From Clavibacter michiganensis subsp. tessellarius (lineage in GTDB: Bacteria > Actinomycetota > Actinomycetes > Actinomycetales > Microbacteriaceae): a stretch of DNA of 64,000 bases. Location: NCBI RefSeq assembly GCF_021922985.1, contig NZ_CP040788.1:3038001-3102000 (forward strand). Reading direction: 5' to 3'. The notes beneath the pieces were generated by a model. The model saw only the letters and a program-made list of their open reading frames with translations. It made no database searches and was not told the DNA's origin. The translations under genes were made by a program, and so were the position numbers. The first letter of the stretch is position 1, and the number at the start of each line of letters is the position of its first letter. Shown here piece after piece: positions 35,489 through 45,354 of this stretch.

Positions 35489-36870
35489 CCGTCCTCTTCA
35501 TAGGTGCGCAGGCGCGGCCGCCGAGGCGGCGGCGGTGTCGCGGGGAGCTCGGCACGGCTGGCTGTAGTTGGGATCCGGTCGTTGAGGTCCCGGCGCAGCT
35601 GCCGGCGGCGGGCGCGGCGTGCGGTCTCGACGTCGCGGAGGCTCATCCGCAGGTTCGGGTGGGCCTCGTCGACGGCGACGCAGATGAAGGTGTCGTGGTC
35701 GTAGACGCGGATCTCGGAGATGTCACGCGGGTCGTACCGGATCGTCACGGTCCGGCCGACGAACGGAGCAAGGGTCGGGGCGAGGTACCGCTGGCCCTGG
35801 AAGTGGATCCCGTCGCGCTGCACGGTGCGGCTCTTCGGCACAGTCAGCAAGAGCCCGTCGAGCTCCACGAGGCTCTCCGGCATCCGAGGCAGCCAGCCGT
35901 CACCGGCCCAGGTTGTTCGCGGTGTGGTCCCGAGCTCCTTGTGCGGGCGGTCGTTGTAGGTGGCGATGAACGACCCGACGGCCGTGTCGAGGCCGGCTAG
36001 GTCGAGCACCGGGTCCGGGCGTCGGTTCCCGGGGCTGAGGTGTCCGGGAAGGAGCGGGAGCAGTTCGGTGGTGATGGTGCCGAAGAACCGCTCGATCTTC
36101 CCGCGGCCCTGGGGGCGGCCGACAGCGGAGTGGATGATCCGGATCCGCAGCTCCGCGGCCGTGTGCTCGAGGTGTCGGCTGGTGAAGTCGGTGCCGTGGT
36201 CGACGTGGAGGATGTCGGGGATCCCGCACATCGCCCAGCCGGGATCCGGCTTCCTCCAGATCGCTTGCCGGAGTGCGAGTGCGGTGTTCATCGCCGATGG
36301 GGCGCCGGTGAAGACGGTGTATCCGCAGATGGCACGGGAGTAGTCGTCCATGATCACGGTCAGCCAGGGGCGGTCGGGCTTCCCGCCGGCGCCGACGATG
36401 AGGACGTCGAGCTCGGTGTGGTCGGCCTGCCACGTCTGGTTGGGGCGCTCCGCCCGGCGCCGATACACGAGCTCGTGCCGATCCCGATACGACGCCGGCC
36501 CCTCCAGGGCCAGCGTCACCAGCGCGGGGTCGAGCGCCTGCACGATCTCCCGCACCGTGGAGTAGCTCGGGACCGGGTCCCCGCGCTGCTGCGCGTCCGT
36601 GGCGGCGAGGCGGTGCAGGGTCGCGATGCTCGGACGGGGCTTGGTCAGCGCGAGCCGTTCGATGAACGTGACCGTCGCGGCCGCTGTCCGCCGCCGGCCC
36701 GCGTCGATCCGGGACCTGGAGTCGAGGGCAGTGATGCCGCCGGCGCAGTAGAGGTGGTGCCAGCGCTGCAGGGTCCGCGCGCTGATCCCGGTGGTCCGGG
36801 CGAGAGCTGCGAGCGGGATCTGGTCTTCGACATGCAGTCGAAGAACGCGCCACCGCTCGAGCCCGTCCAC
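35485..36870 (-). CDS. DDE (rve-fold) transposase, TniA/Tn552 type
   Basis: The 461-residue protein has an N-terminal helix-turn-helix (about 15-45, LARTTGISARTLQRWHHLY), the catalytic triad D150 (TWQADHTELD), D224 (LHVDHGTDF) and E260 (QGRGKIERFF) with 35 residues between the last two, and a C-terminal Mu-type beta-barrel plus an Arg-rich tail. It would cut and join the element ends. I chose the GTG at 36870, 8 bp after the recombinase stop; upstream codons of the same frame lie in the recombinase gene. Confidence 0.92.
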   Translation of the reverse strand: MDGLERWRVLRLHVEDQIPLAALARTTGISARTLQRWHHLYCAGGITALDSRSRIDAGRRRTAAATVTFIERLALTKPRPSIATLHRLAATDAQQRGDPVPSYSTVREIVQALDPALVTLALEGPASYRDRHELVYRRRAERPNQTWQADHTELDVLIVGAGGKPDRPWLTVIMDDYSRAICGYTVFTGAPSAMNTALALRQAIWRKPDPGWAMCGIPDILHVDHGTDFTSRHLEHTAAELRIRIIHSAVGRPQGRGKIERFFGTITTELLPLLPGHLSPGNRRPDPVLDLAGLDTAVGSFIATYNDRPHKELGTTPRTTWAGDGWLPRMPESLVELDGLLLTVPKSRTVQRDGIHFQGQRYLAPTLAPFVGRTVTIRYDPRDISEIRVYDHDTFICVAVDEAHPNLRMSLRDVETARRARRRQLRRDLNDRIPTTASRAELPATPPPPRRPRLRTYEEDG

Positions 36871-36878
36871 CCCGGCAC

Positions 36879-37472
36879 CTACATCGCGGCGCTCTCGCGC
36901 GCAGCGTTCGACTGGTGCCGGTACAACGTCGCGCGGCTCCACCCGACGAGACGGGCCGCGTCCTCCGCGGTCCGGCCACGGGCTCGCGCATCGGTCGCGA
37001 TCTGGAGCTTGTCGGCGATGACGGCCGGATCCGACAAGGGGCGGCCGAAGCGGGTCCCGTTGTCGCGCGCGACGGCGATGCCGGCGTTGACGCGCTCGAC
37101 GATGAGCTCGCGCTCGTACTCGGCCAGGCTCGCGAGCATGCCCAGCATCAGCCGGCCCGAGGTCGTCGCCGGATCGATGCCGTCGGAGATGGAGCGGATC
37201 TGCACGCCCCGTTCGCGCAGCATCTTCACGGTGCTGAGGACGTCGAGCATCGAGCGGCCTAGACGGTCGATGCGCCAGACGACGATGGTGTCGCCGTCCT
37301 CGGCGTACTCGAGCAGCTTCTTCATCCCCGGCCGATCGATCGCGGCCCGGCTGCCGGAGGTGACGTCGGCGAACACGTCCCGCTTCTGCACGCCGTCCTT
37401 CACCAGCGCGTCGAGCTGGAGCTGCGCATCCTGACTCGTCGTGCTCACCCGCGTGTATCCCAGAAGCCTCAC
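36879..37472 (-). CDS. serine recombinase / resolvase (TniR/Pin-like)
   Basis: The 197-residue protein starts at a GTG with RLLGYTRVSTTSQD, containing the catalytic Ser of RVST, then WRIDRLGRS, the long E-helix (RLMLGMLASLAEYERELI), and a C-terminal helix-turn-helix (TAEDAARLVGWSRATLYRHQ). It would resolve cointegrates formed by replicative transposition. First gene of the transposition operon; inverted repeats just upstream may be its res site. Confidence 0.92.
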   Translation of the reverse strand: MRLLGYTRVSTTSQDAQLQLDALVKDGVQKRDVFADVTSGSRAAIDRPGMKKLLEYAEDGDTIVVWRIDRLGRSMLDVLSTVKMLRERGVQIRSISDGIDPATTSGRLMLGMLASLAEYERELIVERVNAGIAVARDNGTRFGRPLSDPAVIADKLQIATDARARGRTAEDAARLVGWSRATLYRHQSNAARESAAM

Positions 37473-37650
37473 CCGAGCAGTCTGCCTCAGAAATACCCAC
37501 GGTGGGGCTCTTCGAGACACTTTGCGGTGAGACGACTTGACGAGACGTCCGGCCCCCAGTGAACAGGCTCAGTCGACGCGGCTCGGAGGCGCAGATCATG
37601 GTGTCTCGAAAAGCTATTGCTTTTCGAGATGGATCGTGAAGAGCGCATGC
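37473..37650. promoter_or_regulatory. recombinase upstream region with res-like inverted repeats
   Basis: TTCGAGACAC at 37511-37520 recurs inverted as GTGTCTCGAA at 37601-37610. The second copy is the start of an 11-bp perfect inverted repeat TCTCGAAAAGC / GCTTTTCGAGA (37604-37629). Repeats of this kind before a serine recombinase gene fit a resolution site and promoter control. This intergenic stretch contains no gene. Confidence 0.5.
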
Positions 37651-37783
37651 GCAGGGTGAGAGGTGCATACTTGAGGGGTCTCACGACCCGGCAGAGGGGC
37701 TTGCCGGATCCAACTTCGACGCTCGTCGACAACAGTCCCTATCTCAGCTGGTCGCGCTAGGCGCGCCCGAGATAGGGAGAGCG
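37651..37783 (+). promoter_or_regulatory. structured leader of the fluoride cargo operon, candidate riboswitch
   Basis: Three overlapping hairpins compete: GTGAGA (37656) with TCTCAC (37679), GGGTC (37676) with GACCC (37685), and CCGGCA (37688) with TGCCGG (37702). A last stem CCCTATCTC (37737-37745) / GAGATAGGG (37769-37777) has an inner stem CGCGC-TAG-GCGCG and its 3' arm covers part of the AGGGAG ribosome binding site of the first gene. I could not match the known crcB fluoride riboswitch consensus (GAUG...CUGAU...CCUAC) by eye. Confidence 0.45.
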
Positions 37784-38290
37784 ATGTCCGAGCCTGTCGG
37801 TACCGGCCCCATCGTGGTCGGTCTGCAACCGGGATACGTATCTGGGGTCGTTGAGGTCGCCGCGTCGTACGCCGCACGCCTTGGTTCGTCTCTAGTGTGC
37901 GTGAGCGTCGATCCTGCGTTCGTGGATACCGGGACTCGGGACGACGGGTCCGAGATGCTCGAGCCGTTGGACTCCGACACCGACGACTCCGCCCCGAGGA
38001 CGCTGTCCGCCTCAGAGGAAGAGGAAGTGCGGGCCGTGGCCGCGCGAGCGGGAGTAACCGTGGAGCTCCTGGCCGGAGTCGGCGACCCAGCCCGGGCGCT
38101 CATCAGGGCTGCGGAGCAGCGGGATGCGTCGATGCTGGTCATCGGTAGCCGAAGTGGAGCGCGTCGCATCGCCGAGTTCTTCTCGGGATCCGTCGCCGCG
38201 CAGCTGGTGCACCACCAGCACCGTCCGGTGCTCGTGATCCCGACCGACCCGATCGGATTTCACGCGTCACCGCCTCAGCAGGATCTCTGA
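37784..38290 (+). CDS. universal stress protein (UspA family)
   Basis: The 168-residue protein has a single USP domain: IVVGLQPG at the start and the ATP-binding GSRSG followed nine residues later by SGSVA near the C-terminus. A Glu/Asp-rich loop (about 45-75) is inserted after the second strand. USP genes are among those often found beside CrcB. First gene of the cargo operon; its stop overlaps the next start (TGATG). Confidence 0.88.
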   Translation: MSEPVGTGPIVVGLQPGYVSGVVEVAASYAARLGSSLVCVSVDPAFVDTGTRDDGSEMLEPLDSDTDDSAPRTLSASEEEEVRAVAARAGVTVELLAGVGDPARALIRAAEQRDASMLVIGSRSGARRIAEFFSGSVAAQLVHHQHRPVLVIPTDPIGFHASPPQQDL

Positions 38291-39030
38291 TGGGCCTGCT
38301 GGTGCTTCTGCGCCACGGGGAGAGCACTGCGAACGCGGCCGGGATCTTCACGGGCTTGCAGGACGTCCCGTTGACGCGGCAAGGCGTGGCGGAAGCGCGC
38401 CGCGCCGGATCTGCGATGGCGAGACAGGGGATCCGGCCGGATCTGGTCCTCACCTCCACGCTGCAGCGCTCGATCCACACGGCGGAGGTCGTGACGGATG
38501 TGCTGGGCCTGGACGTGCGGACCGAGCAGCGGTGGGAGCTGAATGAGCGCAACTACGGTGCGCTGACCGGGATGACCAAAGCGCATGCGCGGACGGTCCT
38601 GGGCGAGGAGCGGTTCTTCGCGGTGCGTCGGACCCGCACCGGCCGACCCCCGCGGATGTCGGTGACAGCCTGGATGCGTCTTCGGCGTACGCCGGCTCTG
38701 CGGAATCTGCCGTGGGCAGCGGTGCGGCGGACCGAGGCGCTGGCGGACGTCATCTTGCGCGTGCAGCCTTTCCTCGTCGCGCAGGTCTTGCCCGAACTGC
38801 GCCTGGGTCGGACAGTGGTGCTGATCGCACATGGGAACTCCCTTCGCGCGGTCTGCGCCTGCGTCGACGAGCTGACCGATGGTGAGCTCGCCCAGTTGAA
38901 TCTCCCCACCGCGCAGCCCCTCATGTACCGCTTCGATGCGGCGACGGGTTTCGGTCCACGGGGTGGCGAGTACATCGATCCGGACGCACAGGAAGCAGCA
39001 GCGGCCGTCGCTGCCGAGGGGGGAACATGA
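38290..39030 (+). CDS. 2,3-bisphosphoglycerate-dependent phosphoglycerate mutase (GpmA-like)
   Basis: The 246-residue protein carries RHGESTANAAGIFTGLQDVPLT, ERNYGALTGM and IAHGNSLRAV, the GpmA pattern with both catalytic His, and so would interconvert 3- and 2-phosphoglycerate. The step lies directly before enolase, the best-known fluoride target, whose gene is four genes downstream. The middle part (about 100-160) is diverged compared with house-keeping GpmA. Overlaps USP upstream and CrcB downstream. Confidence 0.85.
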   Translation: MGLLVLLRHGESTANAAGIFTGLQDVPLTRQGVAEARRAGSAMARQGIRPDLVLTSTLQRSIHTAEVVTDVLGLDVRTEQRWELNERNYGALTGMTKAHARTVLGEERFFAVRRTRTGRPPRMSVTAWMRLRRTPALRNLPWAAVRRTEALADVILRVQPFLVAQVLPELRLGRTVVLIAHGNSLRAVCACVDELTDGELAQLNLPTAQPLMYRFDAATGFGPRGGEYIDPDAQEAAAAVAAEGGT

Positions 39031-39530
39031 CCACGCGATCGCACGACGCCGCAACGGGTGGGCAGTTGCCTGATGACCCCGACGTCGACGTCGATGACCC
39101 CACGACCTCACCGCAACCGGTGCACCTGCGCTGGCGGTACCTCGGACTCGTCGCGCTCGGCGGCACGGTCGGCACCGGAGCGCGAGAGACCATCAGCTAC
39201 GTCTTCCCTGCCGCCGACGGGGTGTCCTGGGCGATCTTCTGGATCAACGTCACCGGTGCGCTCCTACTCGGGCTGCTGCTGGAGCATCTCGCACATCGAG
39301 GCCCTGACGAAGGCCGCCGCCGCACCACCCGGCTGCTCATGGGGACCGGAGCGCTCGGCGGGTTCACGACCTACAGCGCCCTCGCGTCCAGCACGGCCGC
39401 CCTGATCCTCGACGACCATGCGCTCGTCGGCGCCGGGTATGCGTTGCTCACGGTCGTGACCGGCGCCCTGGCCACCACCATCGGTCTCGTCACCGCGCGT
39501 GCGCTCCGGCCCAGAGGAGCGCACTCATGA
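39027..39530 (+). CDS. crcB: CrcB/Fluc fluoride channel subunit 1
   Basis: The 167-residue protein has four membrane helices and the Fluc hallmarks: [10 protein letters not shown] in helix 1, [11 protein letters not shown] with the pore Asn in helix 2 and [15 protein letters not shown] in helix 3. A polar N-terminal extension of about 35 residues precedes. Gram-positive bacteria often have two different CrcB proteins that make an antiparallel heterodimer; the second is the next gene (4-bp overlap). It exports fluoride from the cytoplasm. Confidence 0.93.
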   Translation: MTTRSHDAATGGQLPDDPDVDVDDPTTSPQPVHLRWRYLGLVALGGTVGTGARETISYVFPAADGVSWAIFWINVTGALLLGLLLEHLAHRGPDEGRRRTTRLLMGTGALGGFTTYSALASSTAALILDDHALVGAGYALLTVVTGALATTIGLVTARALRPRGAHS

Positions 39531-39898
39531 ACGTACTCATCCCGATCGTGGTCGCCGTGGCCGGAGGCGTCGGCGCCGCCTTGCGGTTCTTCCTCGACGG
39601 AGCGATCAACCGAACTCGCCAGTACCGGCTCCCGGTGGGGACACTGACGATCAACATCACCGGCTCATTGCTACTCGGCCTACTCACCGGCGCAGCGACC
39701 CATCTCGGCGCCACAGCCGTCGCGGTCCTCGGCACCGGCCTCATGGGCGGATACACCACCTTCAGCACCGCCAGCTACGAGACGATCCGCCTCGCCCGCA
39801 CCGGGCGGGTGCTCACAGCAGCCGGCTACGGCTTCGGAATGCTCATCACCTCCGTCGCCTCCGCGATCGCCGGCATCGCTCTCGGCACACACCTCTGA
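39527..39898 (+). CDS. crcB: CrcB/Fluc fluoride channel subunit 2
   Basis: The 123-residue protein is the shorter partner subunit: [27 protein letters not shown] and [15 protein letters not shown] are the three conserved blocks, in four membrane helices. Paired with the overlapping upstream crcB it should form the heterodimeric, fluoride-selective channel. Confidence 0.93.
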   Translation: MNVLIPIVVAVAGGVGAALRFFLDGAINRTRQYRLPVGTLTINITGSLLLGLLTGAATHLGATAVAVLGTGLMGGYTTFSTASYETIRLARTGRVLTAAGYGFGMLITSVASAIAGIALGTHL

Positions 39899-39924
39899 CT
39901 CCCCGACCCGACACAGGAGACGAC

Positions 39925-40410
39925 ATGCACTTCGACATCACCATCGAGATCCCCCGCGGCAGCGGCAACAAGTACGAGATCGATCACGCGACCGGGCGGA
40001 TCCGCCTGGACCGAGCCGTGTTCACCAGCATGGTGTTCCCGCAGGACTACGGCAGCATCGATGACACCCTCGGCGACGACGGTGATCCTCTGGACGCGCT
40101 CGTGCTCCTGCCCCGCCCGACCTTCCCCGGTGTCGTCATCGACGTGCGTCCTGTCGGAATGCTCCGCATGGTCGACGAGAACGGCGGCGACGACAAGATC
40201 CTCACCGTCCCCTACGGTGACCCCCGCTTCGCGGACATCCACGACATCGCCGACGTCCCGGACACGACCCTGCAGGAGATCGAGCACTTCTTCTCCCACT
40301 ACAAGGAGACCGAGCACGGCAAGCACGTGACCACCGCCGGGTGGACCTCTGTCACTGACGCGGAGGCCCTCATCCGCACAGCCCAGCAGCGCTTTCCCCG
40401 CCACCGCTGA
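39925..40410 (+). CDS. ppa: family I inorganic pyrophosphatase
   Basis: The 161-residue protein hydrolyses pyrophosphate to phosphate with Mg2+. It has the family I blocks [20 protein letters not shown] with the metal-binding Asp cluster and [11 protein letters not shown]. Fluoride is a strong inhibitor of this family, so a second copy beside crcB fits dosage or a less sensitive isozyme. A CAGGAGACG ribosome binding site precedes the ATG at 39925. Confidence 0.93.
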   Translation: MHFDITIEIPRGSGNKYEIDHATGRIRLDRAVFTSMVFPQDYGSIDDTLGDDGDPLDALVLLPRPTFPGVVIDVRPVGMLRMVDENGGDDKILTVPYGDPRFADIHDIADVPDTTLQEIEHFFSHYKETEHGKHVTTAGWTSVTDAEALIRTAQQRFPRHR

Positions 40411-40471
40411 CCCCTCAGCCGGCCGACCGTCGGCTCCCGCGCACGACCTACCCCGAATGAGAAGCGATCCC

Positions 40472-41806
40472 ATGAACGAGTACATCAGCAACACGCACCA
40501 CGCATCACGGCACACAGGCGAGTACGTCACCCGCACCCTGCACCCGGTCACCATCACGGACCTCCGCGCGTCCCGCATCCTCGACTCCCGCGGCTACCCG
40601 ACGGTCCGCGTGCACCTCACGCTCACCGACGGGACCACCGTCACCGGTGACGCCCCGGCGGGAGCATCGACCGGTGCACACGAAGCCGTCGAGCTCCGCG
40701 ACGGCGGCGACGCCTACGCTGGCCGCGACGTCTCCCAGGCCCTGCTCATGACGGCCGCGGAGGTCGCCCCGCTGATCACCGGCAGGAGCTGGGTGTCGAT
40801 CACCGAGCTCGACGCCGCCCTGGCCGCACTCGACGGCACCGCCGGGTACTCGCGGTTGGGAGCGAACACCGTGGTCGCGACCTCCATCGCCATGTCGCGC
40901 GCGTTCGCCGCCGCCGCTGGACTGCCGCTGTGGCGGTGGATCGCTGACGTCACCGGCAGCACGCCGCGCCTCCCCGTACCGCACTTCAACGTCCTCAACG
41001 GCGGCGCTCACGCTGCGAACGCGCTCGACTTCCAGGAGTTCATGATCGCGCCCGTCTCCGCGACCAGCATGGTCGACGCCGTCCGCGTGGGGTCGGACGT
41101 CTACCACGCCCTCTCTGGCATCGTGCGGGAACGCTTCGGCGCGGTCGGACTCGGCGACGAGGGCGGTTTCGCACCGGCGATCACATCCCCGGAGGAGGCC
41201 CTGGATCTACTGGTCGACGCCATCCGCATTTCCGGACACGACGCGGGCGTGAACGCGATGGCTATCGCACTCGACCCCGCAGCGAACGAGTTCGCGCTCG
41301 GCGACGGCACGTACCGGATCGTCGATCAGCACCTGGACCGTGACGGCCTCGTCGCGTACTACGAGCGCCTCGTCGGCACCTACCCGATCCGCAGCATCGA
41401 GGACGGCTTCTCGGAGGACGACCATGCCGGGTGGAAGGCCATGAACACCGCTCTGGGCTCTCGTCTGCAGATCGTCGGCGACGACCTCTACGTCACAGAC
41501 CCCCAGCGCATTCGCGACGGGGGCCGGGATGGCCTGTCCAACGCCGCCCTGATCAAGCCCAACCAGATCGGCACCGTGTCGCAGACCTTGGACGCGATTC
41601 GCACGGCCCGCGAGCTGGGTATGCGCAGCATGGTCTCGCACCGCTCCGGAGAGACCACGGACGCGTTCATCGCGGACCTCGTCGTCGGAACCGGCACTGG
41701 GCAGATCAAGTCCGGAGCCCCCGCACGAGGCGAGCGCGTGGCGAAGTACAACCGGCTCACCGAGATCGAAGAGACCGCACACGACCTGCCGTACGGGCTG
41801 GCATGA
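40472..41806 (+). CDS. eno: enolase, accessory isozyme
   Basis: The 444-residue enolase converts 2-phosphoglycerate to phosphoenolpyruvate. Catalytic and metal residues are all visible: E230 (GDEGG), D268 (LDPAANEF), E310 (IEDGF), D337 (GDDLY), K362 (KPNQIGT), H390-R-S (SHRSGETTD) and K413 ([17 protein letters not shown]). The N-terminus is about 25 residues longer than in house-keeping enolases, and the mobile loop reads APAGASTG. Start at 40472 follows GAGAAGCG; an ATG at 40457 is an alternative. Enolase is inhibited by fluoride with Mg2+ and phosphate. Confidence 0.93.
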   Translation: MNEYISNTHHASRHTGEYVTRTLHPVTITDLRASRILDSRGYPTVRVHLTLTDGTTVTGDAPAGASTGAHEAVELRDGGDAYAGRDVSQALLMTAAEVAPLITGRSWVSITELDAALAALDGTAGYSRLGANTVVATSIAMSRAFAAAAGLPLWRWIADVTGSTPRLPVPHFNVLNGGAHAANALDFQEFMIAPVSATSMVDAVRVGSDVYHALSGIVRERFGAVGLGDEGGFAPAITSPEEALDLLVDAIRISGHDAGVNAMAIALDPAANEFALGDGTYRIVDQHLDRDGLVAYYERLVGTYPIRSIEDGFSEDDHAGWKAMNTALGSRLQIVGDDLYVTDPQRIRDGGRDGLSNAALIKPNQIGTVSQTLDAIRTARELGMRSMVSHRSGETTDAFIADLVVGTGTGQIKSGAPARGERVAKYNRLTEIEETAHDLPYGLA

Positions 41807-41882
41807 CCCGTCAGCAAGCACGACGAGCGTCACACGGCACGTGCGTGCACGGCCACGAGAACACGCGACGAAAGAGGGTGCG

Positions 41883-43580
41883 ATGACTGGAGCAACCGAC
41901 ATGAAGCCACGGAGCTGGGCTGTGACGCACGGGATCGAGGCGACGCCGTCCCGCGGCATGCTGCGGGCCGTCGGCATGGGCGACGAGGACTGGGACAAGC
42001 CGCAGATCGGCATCGCCTCGTCGTGGAACGAGATCACGCCGTGCAACCTGTCCCTGGACCGTCTCGCCCAGGGAGCGAAGGAGGGTGTCCATCGAGGTGG
42101 CGGCTACCCGCTGCAGTTCGGCACGATCTCCGTCTCGGACGGGATCTCGATGGGCCATGAGGGCATGCACTTCTCCCTCGTGTCTCGGGAGGTGATCGCC
42201 GACAGCGTCGAGGTCGTCGTCAGCGCTGAGCGGTTGGACGGCACCGTCCTGCTCGCCGGATGCGACAAGTCCCTCCCAGGGATGCTCATGGCAGCCGCGC
42301 GACTCGACCTCGCGAGCGTGTTCCTCTACGCAGGATCCGTCCTACCCGGATACGTGCAGCACGCCGACGGGACGGGCAGGGAGGTCACCATCGTCGACGC
42401 GTTCGAAGGCGTCGGCGCCTGTGCTGCCGGAACCATGACCGAGGAAGAGCTGAAGAAGATCGAGTGCGCGTCCGTCCCCGGGGAAGGCGCATGCGGGGGC
42501 ATGTTCACCGCGAACACCATGGCCTGCATGGCCGAGGCGCTGGGCATGTCGCTACCCGGATCCGCGGCGCCACCGAGCGCCGACCGCCGTCGCGACCAGT
42601 ACGCGCACCGATCAGGTGAAGCGGTCGTGGAGATGATCCGGATGGGGATCACCGCACGTCACATCCTCACCAGAGAGGCATTCGAGAACGCCATCGCCGT
42701 CGCCATGGCACTCGGAGGGTCGACCAACGTGGTGCTCCACCTGCTGGCGATCGCGCACGAGGCTGAGGTCGAGCTCACCCTCGACGACTTCGACCGGATC
42801 GGATCCAAGGTCCCGCACCTGGCCGACATGAAGCCCTTCGGGCGCTTCGTGATGCGCGACGTAGACCGTCGAGGCGGTGTCCCCGTCATCATGAAGGCGC
42901 TGCTGGACGCCGGCCTGCTCCACGGCGACTGCCTGACGGTCACAGGCAAGACCGTCGCAGAGAACCTCGCGGAGATCGACCCACCCGAGCCCGACGGGGA
43001 GGTGTTCCACCGCCTCGACGATCCCCTCCACGCCACCGGCGGACTCACGATCCTCCGAGGGTCGCTTGCGACCGACGGCGCTGTTGTGAAGACAGCCGGC
43101 TTCGACGCCACCTCGTTCGAGGGATCCGCGCGAGTCTTCGATCGCGAGCGCGCCGCACTGGACGCGCTAACCGAAGGCCGCATCCGCCCGGGCGACGTCG
43201 TCGTGATCCGCTACGAAGGCCCCAAGGGCGGACCAGGCATGCGCGAAATGCTCGCCATCACGGCCGCCATCAAGGGCGCGGGATTGGGAAAGGACGTCCT
43301 CCTTCTCACCGACGGGCGGTTCTCCGGCGGCACCACCGGCTTGTGCATCGGCCACGTCGCCCCGGAAGCCGCAGACGGCGGCGTCATCGCGTTCGTGTGC
43401 GACGAGGACCGGATCCGCGTCGACATCCCCACCCGACGCGTCGACCTCCTCGTCGACGAGGAAGAGCTGGAGCGACGCCGACAGGGCTGGGTACCTCTGC
43501 CTGTTCGGTACACACGGGGAGTGCTCGCCAAGTACACGCGCCTCGTCGGATCGGCCGCCATCGGAGCGGTCACCGGGTAG
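41883..43580 (+). CDS. ilvD: dihydroxy-acid dehydratase
   Basis: The 565-residue IlvD makes 2-keto acids in branched-chain amino acid synthesis using an Fe-S cluster and Mg2+. The cluster cysteines are C54 (EITPCN), C127 (GCDKS) and C204 (EGACGGM); K129 is the residue carbamylated in the family to bind Mg2+. Length is normal. It is the last gene of the cargo operon, 76 bp after enolase, preceded by AAAGAGGG. Why it travels with fluoride genes is not known; its Mg2+ site is a possible fluoride target. Confidence 0.93.
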   Translation: MTGATDMKPRSWAVTHGIEATPSRGMLRAVGMGDEDWDKPQIGIASSWNEITPCNLSLDRLAQGAKEGVHRGGGYPLQFGTISVSDGISMGHEGMHFSLVSREVIADSVEVVVSAERLDGTVLLAGCDKSLPGMLMAAARLDLASVFLYAGSVLPGYVQHADGTGREVTIVDAFEGVGACAAGTMTEEELKKIECASVPGEGACGGMFTANTMACMAEALGMSLPGSAAPPSADRRRDQYAHRSGEAVVEMIRMGITARHILTREAFENAIAVAMALGGSTNVVLHLLAIAHEAEVELTLDDFDRIGSKVPHLADMKPFGRFVMRDVDRRGGVPVIMKALLDAGLLHGDCLTVTGKTVAENLAEIDPPEPDGEVFHRLDDPLHATGGLTILRGSLATDGAVVKTAGFDATSFEGSARVFDRERAALDALTEGRIRPGDVVVIRYEGPKGGPGMREMLAITAAIKGAGLGKDVLLLTDGRFSGGTTGLCIGHVAPEAADGGVIAFVCDEDRIRVDIPTRRVDLLVDEEELERRRQGWVPLPVRYTRGVLAKYTRLVGSAAIGAVTG

Positions 43581-43624
43581 GGGGCCAGCAGGACGAGCGC
43601 TGCGCGCTCGTCGCTGCTCGCCGC

Positions 43625-43670
43625 ATGACGCACGGGCCGGCCTCCCGGAGGAGGACGGCCCGTGCGTCAT
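43625..43670. terminator. bidirectional hairpin terminator between ilvD and glnA
   Basis: ATGACGCACGGGCCG (43625-43639) pairs perfectly over 15 bp with CGGCCCGTGCGTCAT (43656-43670); the genes on both sides end facing it. Confidence 0.85.
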
Positions 43671-43697
43671 TCGCCCCGCTGCGGGGCGCCGGCGGGA

Positions 43698-45122
43698 TCA
43701 GACGCCGTAGTACAGCTCGAACTCGAACGGGTGCGGGCGCTGCGCGAGGGGCTTGATCTCCATCTCGCGCTTGTACTCGATCCACGTCTCGATGAGGTCG
43801 GGTGTGAACACGTTGCCGGCCGTGAGGAACTCGTGGTCGGCCTCGAGCGCCTCGAGGGCGGCTCCGAGCGACGCGGGCACCTGCGGGATGTTCTTCGCCT
43901 CCTCGGGCGGGAGCTCGTAGAGGTCCTTGTCGACGGGCTCGTGCGGCTCGATGCGGTTCTTGATGCCGTCGATGCCGGCCATGAGCTGCGCGGCGAACGC
44001 GAGGTACGGGTTGCTCGACGCGTCGGGCGCGCGGAACTCGATGCGCTTCGCCTTCGGGTTCGTGCCCGTGATGGGGATGCGGATCGACGCCGAGCGGTTG
44101 CCCGCCGAGTACACGAGGTTGACGGGCGCCTCGAAGCCGGGGACGAGGCGGTGGTACGAGTTCACCGTCGGGTTCGTGAACGCGAGGATGGCGGGCGCGT
44201 GCTTGAGGATGCCGCCGATGTACCAGCGCGCGACGTCCGACAGCCCGCCGTAGCCGGCCTCGTCGTAGAACAGCGGCTTGCCGTCGTTCCAGAGCGACTG
44301 GTGCGTGTGCATGCCCGAGCCGTTGTCGCCGAACAGCGGCTTCGGCATGAACGTGGCCGTCTTGCCCCACTGCTCGGCCGTGTTCTTGACGATGTACTTG
44401 AACTTCAGGATGTCGTCCGCCGCGTGCACCATGGTGTCGAAGCGGTAGTTGATCTCGGCCTGGCCGCCCGTGCCCACCTCGTGGTGCGCGCGCTCGAGGA
44501 TGAGGCCGGCGTCGATCAGCTTGAGGCTGATGTCGTCGCGGAGGTCGGCCTGCTTGTCGACCGGGCTGACGGGGAAGTAGCCGCCCTTGTAGGGCGTCTT
44601 GTTGCCCAGGTTGCCGCCCTCCTCCTCGCGGCCCGAGTTCCAGGCGCCCTCCTCGGAGTCGACCGAGTAGAAGCTCGTGTGCTGGTTCACCTCGTAGCGG
44701 ACGTCGTCGAAGATGTAGAACTCGGCCTCGGGCGCGAAGAACGCGGTGTCGGCGATGCCGGACGCGGCGAGGAACTTCTCGGCCTTCTTGGCCACCTGGC
44801 GCGGGTCGCGGGCGTAGATCTCGCCGTTGCGGGGGTTGTAGATGTCGAACACCATGATGAGGGTGCGCTCGATGCGGAACGGGTCGATGTAGGCCGTCGT
44901 CACGTCGGGGATGAGCTGCATGTCCGACTCGTGGATGCTCGCGAAGCCGCGGATGGACGACCCGTCGAAGGCGATCCCCTCCGTGAAGAACTTCACGTCG
45001 ACCGTGGATGCGGGGATCGTGAGGTGCTGCTGGACGCCGGGAAGGTCAGTGAACCGGACGTCGAGGAACGTGACGTCCGTGTTCGTGATGAAGTCCAGGA
45101 CTTGGCTGGGGTCAGTGAACAC
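43698..45122 (-). CDS. glnA: type I glutamine synthetase
   Basis: The 474-residue enzyme joins ammonia and glutamate with ATP. It shows the GS-I blocks [37 protein letters not shown], and the adenylylation loop [10 protein letters not shown] with its Tyr. I chose the GTG at 45122, which gives the standard length and [12 protein letters not shown] start. It lies inside the transposon, facing the cargo operon, and shows the biased codon use of a highly expressed gene. Magnesium-dependent GS is also reported to be fluoride-sensitive, so it may belong to the resistance set, or it was captured with flanking DNA. Confidence 0.95.
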   Translation of the reverse strand: MFTDPSQVLDFITNTDVTFLDVRFTDLPGVQQHLTIPASTVDVKFFTEGIAFDGSSIRGFASIHESDMQLIPDVTTAYIDPFRIERTLIMVFDIYNPRNGEIYARDPRQVAKKAEKFLAASGIADTAFFAPEAEFYIFDDVRYEVNQHTSFYSVDSEEGAWNSGREEEGGNLGNKTPYKGGYFPVSPVDKQADLRDDISLKLIDAGLILERAHHEVGTGGQAEINYRFDTMVHAADDILKFKYIVKNTAEQWGKTATFMPKPLFGDNGSGMHTHQSLWNDGKPLFYDEAGYGGLSDVARWYIGGILKHAPAILAFTNPTVNSYHRLVPGFEAPVNLVYSAGNRSASIRIPITGTNPKAKRIEFRAPDASSNPYLAFAAQLMAGIDGIKNRIEPHEPVDKDLYELPPEEAKNIPQVPASLGAALEALEADHEFLTAGNVFTPDLIETWIEYKREMEIKPLAQRPHPFEFELYYGV

Positions 45123-45184
45123 GCTGGCTGCTTTCTGCGTCGATGCGCAGGTGATCGCCTCAGGACCGATGGCACCGCAAGCGA

Positions 45185-45200
45185 CCACCCGTACGGGTGG
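45185..45200. promoter_or_regulatory. 16-bp perfect palindrome upstream of glnA
   Basis: CCACCCGTACGGGTGG is a perfect palindrome 63 bp upstream of the glnA start, suited to be an operator or a leader hairpin. The rest of the 230-bp region between glnA and the TrkH remnant shows no gene. Confidence 0.4.
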
Positions 45201-45354
45201 GATAGGAACCATCAGCAAGCGGTGCGGTTCGGACGGGTCGTCCTGGCGGGATCCATCGCCGCCGCGAGTGTAGCCCGCGCCGCACATCGAATCGTGTGCC
45301 ACCCCTCGGCCCGTGGGACAGCGAAGGGTCCGGGAACGCCAGCGTCGGTGCGGG

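Noticed and set aside
37490..37640. Right end of a small transposon directly after the recombinase gene
   Set aside because: No match to the left inverted repeat is found there, while an exact partner and the target duplication occur at 45679-45711.
37651..37783. Canonical crcB fluoride riboswitch
   Set aside because: The expected GAUG core and CUGAU...CCUAC strand were not found by eye, so only a structured leader is claimed.
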